64,000 nucleotides of DNA from Bacillus sp. 103mf (lineage in GTDB: Bacteria; Bacillota; Bacilli; Bacillales; Bacillaceae_G), in NCBI RefSeq assembly GCF_900116295.1, contig NZ_FPAF01000008.1:1-64000 (forward strand), in the 5' to 3' direction. The position numbers and the translations under genes were made by a program. Shown piece by piece: positions 24,758 to 33,299 of this stretch. Below the pieces are notes generated by a model, which saw only the letters and a list, made by a program, of their open reading frames with translations, did not search any database and was not told where the DNA came from. Within the stretch, counting starts at the first letter, position 1. Each line of letters opens with the position of its first letter.

Positions 24758-25387
24758 TTATCCATCCCCCTTCACAAACCGGACAGGTAAGGATGCAACA
24801 TAACCAATATAAGAACACAATTCTTTAAAAAAGAACGGTAACTCTGTGTCTAGACTACGGTAAGCAGACGTTGGTGTTGGTGAAGAATATGCATTCATAC
24901 CGAGATGCTTAGCGATTCGCATCGCTCGTTTCATATGAAGCGGATCGCTTACAATTGTATACGTTTGTAAGCCATGTTCTTGTCCAATCTGCAGAGCATT
25001 TTTCAAATTTTCTTCTGTAAAGCGCGATTCCGTTTCAATTAAAATGTCTTCATCTCTCACACCATGCTTTAATGCATATATTTTTGACGTACGCGCCTCT
25101 TCTAATTCTGCTTCAAATTTCGTACCACCTGTAAAAATAATTTTTTTAACACTTCCATTTTGATAGAGAGAAATGGCATGATTAATTCTCTCGCGAAGTA
25201 CTGGTGACGGTTTCCCATTCCAAGAAGCAGCCCCTAACACAATTGCCGCATCTGTATCAACTTGATCTGTCTTAGAACGATAATGCCAAATATCATACGC
25301 CGCATAGCTCACAAATACAATAATAGAACCAAGTATGAATAAGAGTGCCTGCACCAACCTGATTTTAATACTTCTTTTTTTCTTCAT
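24758..25387 (-). CDS. YdcF/SanA-family (DUF218) membrane protein
   Basis: A 209-residue protein with one N-terminal membrane segment ('RLVQALLFILGSIIVFVSYAAY') followed by an extracytoplasmic DUF218 domain: 'DAAIVLGAASWNGKPSPVLRERI', 'GSVKKIIFTGGT', 'LIETESRFTEENLKNALQI', 'IVSDPLHMKRAMRIAKHLG'. Members (SanA, ElyC, YdcF) are linked to envelope integrity; the reaction is unknown. The ATG at 25387 is preferred because GGGGG lies nine bases upstream; earlier ATGs lack a site. It lies directly downstream of IS copy B's left end, convergent with nothing. Confidence 0.85.
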   Translation of the reverse strand: MKKKRSIKIRLVQALLFILGSIIVFVSYAAYDIWHYRSKTDQVDTDAAIVLGAASWNGKPSPVLRERINHAISLYQNGSVKKIIFTGGTKFEAELEEARTSKIYALKHGVRDEDILIETESRFTEENLKNALQIGQEHGLQTYTIVSDPLHMKRAMRIAKHLGMNAYSSPTPTSAYRSLDTELPFFFKELCSYIGYVASLPVRFVKGDG

Positions 25388-25577
25388 AAACTGATAGCCC
25401 CCGTATTTCATACATACTTTATACAAAAATTCATTTAATTGAATAATTGGTTAATTTGTTATTTGAATTCATTTGAAAGAAGGTAGTTTCCTTATTAGCA
25501 GTTCTATAAAAGAGGTTGAAATAAAAAAGAGATTTTTATATTTCACACTGATATATATTCATTTCATTTTTTCGCCA

Positions 25578-25725
25578 TCTAAGTTGCTGCTATACAAAAC
25601 ATAACATGACCGCTACTCGCACGTGGCAGGAAAAGGCCCTGACCGCTTCTATGCACAGCCAGCTGCTCTCGTCTCCCCTAAAAGGAAAGAGGCTTTTATG
25701 TCGTTCTTTTAACTTATATATAAGT
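25578..25725 (+). repeat. ~150-bp interspersed repeat, copy 2
   Basis: Contains GCTGCTATACAAAACATAAC, GTGGCAGGAAAAGGCCCTGA, CCGCTTCTATGCACAGCCAG and TGCTCTCGTC, then an A/G run and ATGTCGTTCTTTTAACTTAT. It fills the middle of the 500-bp gene-free interval 25388-25890; the rest of that interval is AT-rich without a supportable gene. Confidence 0.75.
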
Positions 25726-25845
25726 AGTCTATTTACAGTAACAATTTATATTTCTCTCAAATTCTTAACCTCTATATTGTAGCGAATTTTTCTGCAGAAT
25801 GGAATCATGAAACAAAAGTATATAAAATACGTAATCGTTTTGTAA

Positions 25846-25879
25846 GAAAAAATGCCCCCTAACATGCTAGGAGACATTT
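25846..25879 (-). terminator. Terminator of the GNAT gene cluster
   Basis: On the minus strand AAATGTCTCCTA pairs with TTAGGGGGCATTT (with G-U pairs) and runs into TTTTTT. Confidence 0.6.
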
Positions 25880-25890
25880 CTGTTAAACTA

Positions 25891-26388
25891 TTATTTTAAA
25901 ATCCAATATTTCATATACTCTTCCTGTAGCACACAACAAAAACCAGATTTTTCTAAAACCCTTGCAGAAGCAATATTACTTGTTAGACATTCCGCTTTAA
26001 TCGTCGTCACATTTTGTTGATTTAATAACCACTGCACAAGGCCTTTTACCATCTCTGTAGCATATCCTTTTCCTTGATAATCCGGGACAATACTATAGCC
26101 TATTTCAACAATCCCATTTACATCTGGACCACCTTTGCAGCCCATATCACCAATAATTGTATGATCCTCTTTATGAATAATAAGACCACTCCACCTACTA
26201 CTTTCCGGTTTTTCTTGTAGCTGCTCTGCTTTCCACGGTAAAATTTCCGCATAATCAGGCATAGGCCATTGCTTAGAAATTTTATAAGGAATTATTTTCG
26301 AAAGCTCCTCATTTCCTTTTATAGTAGCCTCTACTAATTCTAATGTGAAAGAAATCATTTTTAAACGCTCTGTTTCTATATACGGCAA
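25891..26388 (-). CDS. GNAT-family N-acetyltransferase
   Basis: A 165-residue acetyltransferase of the RimJ/RimL-like group: it opens 'YIETERLKMISFTLELVEA', has motif A 'YSIVPDYQGKGYATEMVKGL' (~residues 93-112) and ends 'SARVLEKSGFCCV'. Translation starts at TTG with GGGGG six bases upstream. It lies 12 bp downstream of another GNAT gene, so the two are probably co-transcribed. Substrate unknown. Confidence 0.88.
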   Translation of the reverse strand: MPYIETERLKMISFTLELVEATIKGNEELSKIIPYKISKQWPMPDYAEILPWKAEQLQEKPESSRWSGLIIHKEDHTIIGDMGCKGGPDVNGIVEIGYSIVPDYQGKGYATEMVKGLVQWLLNQQNVTTIKAECLTSNIASARVLEKSGFCCVLQEEYMKYWILK

Positions 26389-26400
26389 CTTTATCCCCCT

Positions 26401-26979
26401 CTACCTATAACACATTAATTTATTTTCTAATCGTTCTTTTACACTTGGCCAATCTGATGAGATAATACTATAAACAACTGCATCCCTCACATATCCATTT
26501 GGAAGTAGCCGTTCATTTCGCATTACTCCCTCTTTTACTGCCCCTAGCCTTTCGATTGCTCGCTGAGACCTTTCATTGCGAGCATCTGTTTTAATTTGTA
26601 CACGCAACATTCCTAGCTCTTCAAATGCATAGCGAAGCGTCATATATTTGCACTCTGTATTTACACTTGTACGTTGAACACTTGGACTGTACCAAGTATG
26701 TCCAAGCTCGGTTGTTTTGCAATCATTTGATATGTTGTATAGCCGCGTCGTTCCTACAACCTCATTTGTCGTTTGATCAATTACAGTAAATGGAATGTCA
26801 ACTCCCCTTTTATACTTTTCTATTGACTCTTCAACTAATCTTTCCATATCTTCTAAGCAATCCATTTTCGCTATTAAATATGTCCAAATATCTGGGTGTT
26901 TTTCAATAATGGCATACAATGGTCCTACATCATTTATAGATAATAATTGCAATTTTGCTCGATTATATATAAATTCCAT
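26401..26979 (-). CDS. GNAT-family N-acetyltransferase (RimJ/RimL-like)
   Basis: A 192-residue acetyltransferase. 'VVGTTRLYNISNDCKTTELGHTWYSPSVQRTSVNTECKYMTLRYAFEELG' spans the acetyl-CoA core; 'TDARNERSQRAIERLGAVKEG' is the conserved C-terminal helix of this group, whose members acetylate protein N-termini or small molecules. ATG 26979 is chosen because GGGG lies nine bases upstream; the ATG at 27003 has no site. It is first in a two-gene unit with the GNAT gene downstream. Confidence 0.87.
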   Translation of the reverse strand: MEFIYNRAKLQLLSINDVGPLYAIIEKHPDIWTYLIAKMDCLEDMERLVEESIEKYKRGVDIPFTVIDQTTNEVVGTTRLYNISNDCKTTELGHTWYSPSVQRTSVNTECKYMTLRYAFEELGMLRVQIKTDARNERSQRAIERLGAVKEGVMRNERLLPNGYVRDAVVYSIISSDWPSVKERLENKLMCYR

Positions 26980-27088
26980 AAAACAGTCCCCTTTTCTTTC
27001 CATCTCTATTATATAATAATATTAATTGTATAAATTTTCAAAAACATCAAGCTAGAAATACTTATAGGGGGTCATGTATTTTGAAACG

Positions 27089-27904
27089 CTATTTTAGCGG
27101 GATAAATGTAAAACTATAGTCTGTTACTTCCTTGAAACCAAGTTTTTCGTACAAACTTCTAGCTGATATATTATTAGAAGATGTTTGTAAAATAGGGATT
27201 TTACCACAATTCAAGCAATCCAAAATCATATGAGACAATAATATTTTTCCACATTTTTGCCCACGAAATTTTTCTTCAACATAAAATGTTGTGAATTCAA
27301 TGTAATTCTTTGTATAACTTCCATATCTCCCCATTCCGATTGGCACATTGTCATGCATAACAAAAAAAATCCCTTTCTCAATATCATTGCTTATTTTTTC
27401 TTTATTGATCAAACGCTGCAACTGTTCTTCATTACTCGGCTGAAAAAAGTGAATGAAAAATTTATGAATGAACGATATGTCATATTCATTATGAATTGCT
27501 TTTCTAACTATTGAAACATCTGTATCCTTGGTAAGCTTCTGACTATATACATAATGAATATCTCTACTAATGTCTTTCTTTATCCCTAAATACTTGAAAA
27601 TACTTTCTACATATTCACTCTTTCCAGCAAGAAGTATAGAGTTTCTTTTCAAACACTCAATCTGTTTTGCGATAACTTCAAGTTTGTTTTTTCCTTTTAC
27701 CCAAAATGTAGTAAAATATGTATTCCCTTCATCTTTTATATACAAAATGCTAGTTATTTCATTGTCATCCTTCTCCACATACCATTCTCCAAGTTGTTCA
27801 TTTTCCAAACCTTGAATCGCTAATGTTTGAAACATCTCTTCTGTGTATAAACAACATCGTATTTCTTCTTTACAACTTTCATCTATTTCTGTTAACAATT
27901 CCAT
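27089..27904 (-). CDS. GNAT-family N-acetyltransferase, two-part
   Basis: A 271-residue protein. The C-terminal ~110 residues are a GNAT domain with 'YVEEKFRGQKCGKILLSHMIL' as motif A and 'SSNNISARSLYEKLGFKEV' at the end. The N-terminal ~150 residues look like a degenerate acetyltransferase half ('YVEKDDNEITSILYIKDEGN'), as in tandem GNAT proteins. GAGGTG six bases before ATG 27904 fixes the start; the frame continues upstream without a ribosome site. Function unknown. Confidence 0.8.
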   Translation of the reverse strand: MELLTEIDESCKEEIRCCLYTEEMFQTLAIQGLENEQLGEWYVEKDDNEITSILYIKDEGNTYFTTFWVKGKNKLEVIAKQIECLKRNSILLAGKSEYVESIFKYLGIKKDISRDIHYVYSQKLTKDTDVSIVRKAIHNEYDISFIHKFFIHFFQPSNEEQLQRLINKEKISNDIEKGIFFVMHDNVPIGMGRYGSYTKNYIEFTTFYVEEKFRGQKCGKILLSHMILDCLNCGKIPILQTSSNNISARSLYEKLGFKEVTDYSFTFIPLK

Positions 27905-27973
27905 TTCTTTCACCTCATTACATTTATTCGACAGATTCGAAATCATACCTTCACTACCTATTTTCAAACAAAA

Positions 27974-28001
27974 TAACCCCAGACACTTTTGTCTGAGGTT
28001 A
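27974..28001 (-). terminator. Hairpin after the DUF1292 gene
   Basis: TAACC-C-CAGAC and GTCTG-A-GGTTA form an 11-bp stem with one mismatch; a short T-run follows on the minus strand. Confidence 0.5.
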
Positions 28002-28070
28002 CCTTTGATTAATTTCCTATATACAACAACAGAGGACAGATGTGCATCCGCCTCTTGTGTCCAATCAATA

Positions 28071-28340
28071 TTATTCTTGCTCATCCATAATTTTCTCAAA
28101 TGCAGCAGATACTTTTTCAAATTCCTCGTCACTCTCAATGTATGAGAATTCACTATCCTCTTCTACTTTTAAAAAGAAGATATCAATGTCTTCCTCTGTT
28201 TCCGTTTGAATATCTTCTACAAAGGCAACAGCAATGTATTCTGCTCCTTCGACATTCATCGTTCCGAGCACTTCAACTTCCTGCTCCTCATTACTCTCAT
28301 CGCTAAGGGTAAAAATTTCGCCTACTTCAATTTCCGACAT
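28071..28340 (-). CDS. DUF1292 domain protein
   Basis: An 89-residue, strongly acidic protein (many Asp/Glu) of the DUF1292 family, small cytosolic Firmicute proteins of unknown role: 'GEIFTLSDESNEEQEVEVLGTMNVEGAEYIAVAFVEDI' followed by 'DIFFLKVEEDSEF'. ATG 28340 has the best spacing from AGGAGG; an ATG six bases upstream is nearly equal. Monocistronic. YrzB is the best known relative in B. subtilis, and it too is uncharacterised. Confidence 0.85.
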   Translation of the reverse strand: MSEIEVGEIFTLSDESNEEQEVEVLGTMNVEGAEYIAVAFVEDIQTETEEDIDIFFLKVEEDSEFSYIESDEEFEKVSAAFEKIMDEQE

Positions 28341-28486
28341 ATTCATTCTCCTCCTGTTATACTCTAAAAAATAGAACGTTCAAATCGTATACTTACTAGT
28401 ATATCTTTCCATAAAAAATCCAATTAATGCGCAAAGAACAACAATTTCTTGCTGCTTCAGCGTAAAAATCCATTTTGAAGAAAACT

Positions 28487-30769
28487 CTATATTTTTATAT
28501 CTAAAAACCCTTTTAGTACTCCAATTGTTTGCGGAGCTTGTAGTCTTGCTGTTATATATGGAAATTCTGGACTACCATCAAAGATCATCTGAGATGTTAA
28601 CGGGGCACCTACCCACATGATATCGTCATCGATAATAACAAATGGCATCACTTTATTTTGACGATGTACTTGTACGTTTTTTATCGGAACTTGACCTTCT
28701 GTATAGATCATTACCGACGCTTCTGCACGCGCTAATACTTGCCATACTCTTTTATCTATACGACTTGAATTAGGAATAGATACAATGATTTTCTTTTTCG
28801 CTGAGATCATATCTTTTAATAATACTTTCGTTTCTTCTTTGCTTGTTTGTACAAACCACCGCAATCTTTTCGTAATCTTCCGCTCTAAAATCGCCCTCAA
28901 TGTTGTACGATCATACACATCTCCTTGCCTTTGTATATGAGACGTTAAATGAGATAAAGCTTGTTTTCGCGAAAGATTTCGCCTCATATATTGACAATCT
29001 GATAGTTGAATAAATTTCCCTCTCGCCCTCGTAACTGCAACGTTAACGAGACGGTGGTTTTTTTGATCAAAAAAGAGCACACCCGGTCGTTCTTGCGGAT
29101 AGCTATCAACTGTATCGAACAAAATCATATCACGCTCAGATCCTTGAAATTTATGAACGGTTGCCGCTAGTACCGGCGCATTTTTGAACTTTGTTTTTTG
29201 AAGAAATTCCCTTATGCACGTTGATAAAAAGCGCGACTGAGCACGGTATGGTGTTACAATACCAATTGACGGTATTCCATCCATTAAGCCAATTAGCGTA
29301 AGCTGCATCGCTATTAATCCAGAAAAAATATTATAACGTGAACTTGATGCTACGTCTTTTAATGAATAAGCGCCCATATTACTTGTATCTAGTAAAACCG
29401 CTGCTTCTTTCATGAAGGGCTGTAAAATCGCTATTTTATCTCGCTCTATAACAGAAGGATGATCGAACACTTCGTTTTTATAAATAAATTCGTTCGTAAA
29501 GCTTGAAATATGTGGATGCATACGCCGCTGCTCTTGCAGCATGTATAAATTCGGATGCTTTTTACGTTCATTTACCACTTCTACTATTCCCGCATGATAA
29601 AACATATCTTCTTTTAACCACTTATTCACAAGCTCATGATTTGATAAAGCAATTGGCGGTAATTGTAGAAAGTCCCCGCACACAACAATACGCTTTCCTA
29701 AAGAAGCTGCTAAGGCAATTTGCGGAACATATGCCATACTTACTTCATCGACAACCACAAGATCAAACGTTCTTTCGTAAACAAGCGAATCGATTGCACA
29801 TTTCGATAATGTTGCCCCAATTACTTTTGCATTTTCAATATACTCTTTTTCAACTTCTTTCACTTTTGCTTTTTGCTTGCGAAGATCTCCTTCTATTTCC
29901 TGCATTTTTCTCTTTTCAGCAGAAGTCGCTTTATAAGAAAGAATTTTTTGCCTTAATTCTTGTCTTAATTCTTCTAAATAGAGCCTCTCTTCTTCCCATT
30001 CTTCATTTGTTGATTCAACTAATCGCGTAGTTAATAACGTTTCATGATTGCGAATTTGTTCATTTTGACTAAAACCATACCGAATCACATCTCCCGGTAT
30101 CCACTTCTCTTTTTTCTCAATTTGCTTTGTTACTTCGCCCATTAATACATCAACCGCTGCATTACTATGTGCTAATACAAGAACGGATTTTCCACTTTGA
30201 TAATGAGTTGCAATAATGCGCGATAAATTGTATGATTTTCCGGTTCCCGGCGGTCCCCAGACGTACGTTGTTGCATTGTAAAAAGCGCGGTATGCAAGTT
30301 CATTTTTCACTGTTTTCATTTTCACAATATGTTTTGGTTCACTAGTTCCTTGTAATAACCGTTTCACACGCTGACGCTTTTGTTTATCTTTCCTTACTTC
30401 CTTTAAACGTTCTTGCAATTGTTCTAACAGCTGCCACGGCTCACTATATAACACCGCTTCCTGTATATGTTGCTGCATATAACAATTAAGTTTGACTTCA
30501 ATGTCCAATCCTTGAACAGATAGTACTTCCCCTGTCGCTTCCTCACCGTCAAATTCAATTCGAATCGGTGTTCCGTCTGGTAAACTCACCTCAGAAATAA
30601 GCTGAAATACATAGACACTACTTTCATAGTCCGTATATAAAAATCTTCCATTTATAATGGATAATTTGCTTCCACCAACTGTCTTCCAATGTTTAATTTC
30701 ATATGTTAACGCTTCATGCCACTCTTTCATCGTTTCTGTTAATGAAGGAGTTTGCGCAGATGTAATCAT
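28487..30769 (-). CDS. Superfamily 1 DNA/RNA helicase (Dna2/SMUBP2-like)
   Basis: A 760-residue ATPase with UPF1-like helicase motifs: Walker A 'VWGPPGTGKSYNLSRII' (~residues 181-197), motif II 'DLVVVDEVSMAY' (DEVS rather than DEAS), motif III 'VVCGDFLQLPPIA', 'EQRRMHPHISSF', motif V 'TVHKFQGSERDMILFDTV' and motif VI 'VAVTRARGKFIQLSD'. Two coiled-coil-like charged stretches (~240-320) interrupt the motor. The last ~130 residues form a separate domain with a PLD-like look. ATG 30769 follows GGAG; the ATG at 30799 does not. It could act in repair or RNA remodelling; partner genes are not evident. Confidence 0.85.
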   Translation of the reverse strand: MITSAQTPSLTETMKEWHEALTYEIKHWKTVGGSKLSIINGRFLYTDYESSVYVFQLISEVSLPDGTPIRIEFDGEEATGEVLSVQGLDIEVKLNCYMQQHIQEAVLYSEPWQLLEQLQERLKEVRKDKQKRQRVKRLLQGTSEPKHIVKMKTVKNELAYRAFYNATTYVWGPPGTGKSYNLSRIIATHYQSGKSVLVLAHSNAAVDVLMGEVTKQIEKKEKWIPGDVIRYGFSQNEQIRNHETLLTTRLVESTNEEWEEERLYLEELRQELRQKILSYKATSAEKRKMQEIEGDLRKQKAKVKEVEKEYIENAKVIGATLSKCAIDSLVYERTFDLVVVDEVSMAYVPQIALAASLGKRIVVCGDFLQLPPIALSNHELVNKWLKEDMFYHAGIVEVVNERKKHPNLYMLQEQRRMHPHISSFTNEFIYKNEVFDHPSVIERDKIAILQPFMKEAAVLLDTSNMGAYSLKDVASSSRYNIFSGLIAMQLTLIGLMDGIPSIGIVTPYRAQSRFLSTCIREFLQKTKFKNAPVLAATVHKFQGSERDMILFDTVDSYPQERPGVLFFDQKNHRLVNVAVTRARGKFIQLSDCQYMRRNLSRKQALSHLTSHIQRQGDVYDRTTLRAILERKITKRLRWFVQTSKEETKVLLKDMISAKKKIIVSIPNSSRIDKRVWQVLARAEASVMIYTEGQVPIKNVQVHRQNKVMPFVIIDDDIMWVGAPLTSQMIFDGSPEFPYITARLQAPQTIGVLKGFLDIKI

Positions 30770-30890
30770 GTTTAAGTCTCCTTCCTCTACTGCAAACATA
30801 CTTTTTCACTATACCATACATCTATAGCTTGATTAAAAGTGAAATGCTTCCTGACGGGAAGTATATTGCGTTTTTTGAAATAGAATATAA

Positions 30891-30920
30891 AAAACCGCAG
30901 CAAAATTTTACTGCGGTTTT
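30891..30920. terminator. Intrinsic terminator hairpin
   Basis: AAAACCGCAG / CTGCGGTTTT stem with a 10-nt loop and T-runs on both strands. It could end the hssS transcript on the minus strand, reading through repeat copy 3. Confidence 0.7.
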
Positions 30921-30966
30921 TCGTTTTATCACTCCTTTTTGTACAAGCTTTCTATTAAATTTTTTA

Positions 30967-31139
30967 ACATCTAAGTCGCTGCTATACAAAATAAAACATA
31001 ATTTGCACTTGCTTTCTCCCTTTGTTTTAAACCTCGCATGTGGCAGGAAAAGGCCCTGACCGCTTCTATGCACAGCCAGATGCTCTCGTCCCCCTAAAAA
31101 GAGATGGGTTTTTATGACATTTCCAACTCGTATATACTT
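30967..31139 (+). repeat. ~150-bp interspersed repeat, copy 3
   Basis: Contains TAAGTCGCTGCTATACAAAA, GTGGCAGGAAAAGGCCCTGA, CCGCTTCTATGCACAGCCAG and ATGCTCTCGTCCCCC. It directly abuts the 3' end of the sensor kinase gene. It has an extra CACTTGCTTTCTCCCTTTG segment that copy 4 shares and copy 2 lacks. Confidence 0.75.
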
Positions 31140-32530
31140 TAAACATTACTAGTTATTTTCGGAAGATAAATTGTAAACGTAGTGCCTTCGCCTTTTACAC
31201 TGTGTACAGTAATACTTCCTTCATGAAGATCAATAATTTTTTTCACAATCGAAAGCCCCAGTCCACTGCCTTCGATTGTTCTATTTCGCGCCTCATCCAC
31301 TTTGTAGAATCGGTCAAAAATCTTGTCAATCTCATCTTCGCTCATACCGAGCCCTGTGTCAGAAATCGCGAGATACAATTCCGTTTCTTTCTCTTCTCCA
31401 TAAAATGAAATGGTCCCGCCACTTTCTGTGAATTTAATACTATTCGTCAGTAAATTTGTCCACACTTGATGGAGCAAATTTTCATCTCCGTGCACTTGTA
31501 TACTTGGAACATCTAATTCAATTGCGACATCTTTCTCACGCCATTGCCACTCTAACATAAAAATAACATCTCTTATTTGCTTCCCAACATCAAATGTTTT
31601 CTTATCTAAAACCCTCTCTTCTTTATCAAGAGATGCAAGCGTTAATAATTGTTTACACAAAGTAGACATACGTCTACTTTCTGATTCAATTATTTTCAAA
31701 TAACGCTTACGCTCCGGTTCACTCATTTCATTTGTTTGTAACGTCTTCGAAAACCCTTGAATTGATGAAAGTGGAGATTGAAATTCATGAGAAACGTTGG
31801 AAACAAACTCTTGTCGCATCCGATCTAAATCCTTTAGGCTTTTTGCCATTTTCCGAAAGCTGACAGCCAGTGTTCCGATTTCATCTTTTCGATATTCTGG
31901 CAGAGCTACTTCATACTCTCCATTTGCAATTTTTTTAGTTGCACTTGTAAAAAGCTGAATAGGACGTACAATAAACCGTGCTGCAATTGCAATACAAATA
32001 ATACTTAATCCGACCATTAAACATAATAATACAGCAAAGAAAATACGCATTTCACCAAATTGCTGCTGAATATCTGGGCGAATAAAGAGAGCATATTGCT
32101 TTCCATCATGTTGAATTGGAATCCCAATACTATTTAAGAGTTCATTATCAAAAAAACCTGTTATAAATAACCTTGTAGGATACGTCGAAATACCGTTGTA
32201 TGTATGACCCTTTAATACACTCTCTATCGTTTCGTCACTCACGTTAATTTTTCGAAATGCATTTCCATATCGTTTTCCTTGTTTTTGATCATCTACCACA
32301 TAAATTTCAAAACCAAGATTAGAAATAGATTGCAAATACTCTTCTCGATTTTGTTCATCGGACTGCTCATATAAATGTTTTACTTCTTGTGCGTATTTTA
32401 AAATCTTTTCACTGTTATATGGTTTTAAATAAAGATGATAATACACATTTGATAATAAAAACCCAATCGTACTACTAACTAACATAATGACAATCGAAAT
32501 GATAACAAATCGTGAATATAATGATCTCAT
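31139..32530 (-). CDS. hssS: HssS-like sensor histidine kinase
   Basis: A 463-residue kinase. Two membrane helices (~8-30 and ~163-187) flank an extracytoplasmic sensor; then HAMP (~188-240), HisKA with phospho-His in 'SNVSHEFQSPLSSIQGF' (the usual KTP replaced by QSP), and HATPase with 'LLTNSIKFTESGG', 'ISDTGLGM' and 'GSGLGLSIVKKI'. The sensor phrases 'NVYYHLYLKPYNS', 'FITGFFDN' and 'ALFIRPDIQQQFGEMRIFFAVLL' closely match staphylococcal HssS, the heme-stress sensor. It lies 2 bp after the regulator gene. The HrtAB efflux genes that HssRS controls are not adjacent. Confidence 0.75.
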   Translation of the reverse strand: MRSLYSRFVIISIVIMLVSSTIGFLLSNVYYHLYLKPYNSEKILKYAQEVKHLYEQSDEQNREEYLQSISNLGFEIYVVDDQKQGKRYGNAFRKINVSDETIESVLKGHTYNGISTYPTRLFITGFFDNELLNSIGIPIQHDGKQYALFIRPDIQQQFGEMRIFFAVLLCLMVGLSIICIAIAARFIVRPIQLFTSATKKIANGEYEVALPEYRKDEIGTLAVSFRKMAKSLKDLDRMRQEFVSNVSHEFQSPLSSIQGFSKTLQTNEMSEPERKRYLKIIESESRRMSTLCKQLLTLASLDKEERVLDKKTFDVGKQIRDVIFMLEWQWREKDVAIELDVPSIQVHGDENLLHQVWTNLLTNSIKFTESGGTISFYGEEKETELYLAISDTGLGMSEDEIDKIFDRFYKVDEARNRTIEGSGLGLSIVKKIIDLHEGSITVHSVKGEGTTFTIYLPKITSNV

Positions 32531-32531
32531 T

Positions 32532-33203
32532 TTATTTCAACTCCAATTTATATCCAAGACCACGCACCGTCTTAATTTGAAAATCATCTGTTCGTTTCGA
32601 AAAACGATCACGTAATCGCTTAATATGGACATCTACAGTGCGCTCATCTCCTGAAAAATCAACTCCCCACACAAGTTCAATTAATTCTTCACGAGAAAAA
32701 ATCCGCCCTGGGTAACTCGCTAGCTGTGATAACAACTCAAATTCTTTTAACGGTAACAAAATGGTTTGTTCCTGGCAACGTACTTCATAGCTTTTTCGAT
32801 CGATTGTCGTTCCATGCAATTGAATGACATCTGCACTTAGCATTTGATAACGGCGTAATAATGCTTTCATTCGAAATAATACTTCAGCAGGTTCAAATGG
32901 CTTTACAATATAATCATCTGTCCCGACGGAAAAGCCCTTCTCCTTATCTACTAACTGATCTTTTGCTGTTAACATAATAACTGGTATATCATGATATTTT
33001 CTAATTTCTTCACAAAGTGTGTAACCATCTACATGCGGCATCATGATGTCAACAATTGCTAAATGAATCGTTTCTTTCTCTAATATAGACTGTGCTGCTT
33101 TTCCATCTTCAGCTTCCCACACTGTATATCCTTCTTTTTGGAGGTGATAACGAAGGAGCTCTCTTATATGTAAATCATCATCAGCTAACAAAATATGTAT
33201 CAT
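32532..33203 (-). CDS. hssR: HssR-like response regulator (OmpR family)
   Basis: A 223-residue response regulator. Receiver domain: acidic pocket 'LLADDD', phospho-Asp in 'AIVDIMMPHVDGY' (~residue 51), 'VIMLTA', and Lys in 'DYIVKPFEP'. The C-terminal winged helix includes 'RIFSREELIELVWGVDFSGDERTVDVHIKRLRDRF', close to HssR. In heme excess HssR would activate a heme exporter. The ATG at 33203 is preferred over TTG 33212, which touches the ribosome site. First gene of the pair. Confidence 0.78.
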   Translation of the reverse strand: MIHILLADDDLHIRELLRYHLQKEGYTVWEAEDGKAAQSILEKETIHLAIVDIMMPHVDGYTLCEEIRKYHDIPVIMLTAKDQLVDKEKGFSVGTDDYIVKPFEPAEVLFRMKALLRRYQMLSADVIQLHGTTIDRKSYEVRCQEQTILLPLKEFELLSQLASYPGRIFSREELIELVWGVDFSGDERTVDVHIKRLRDRFSKRTDDFQIKTVRGLGYKLELK

Positions 33204-33299
33204 ATATATCAAACCCTTTCCTTCAGTCAGTACGACTATACATTATAAGATAGGTACATAATATGCAAGAAAAAAAGAGAAAGCAATTTGCTCCCTCTT

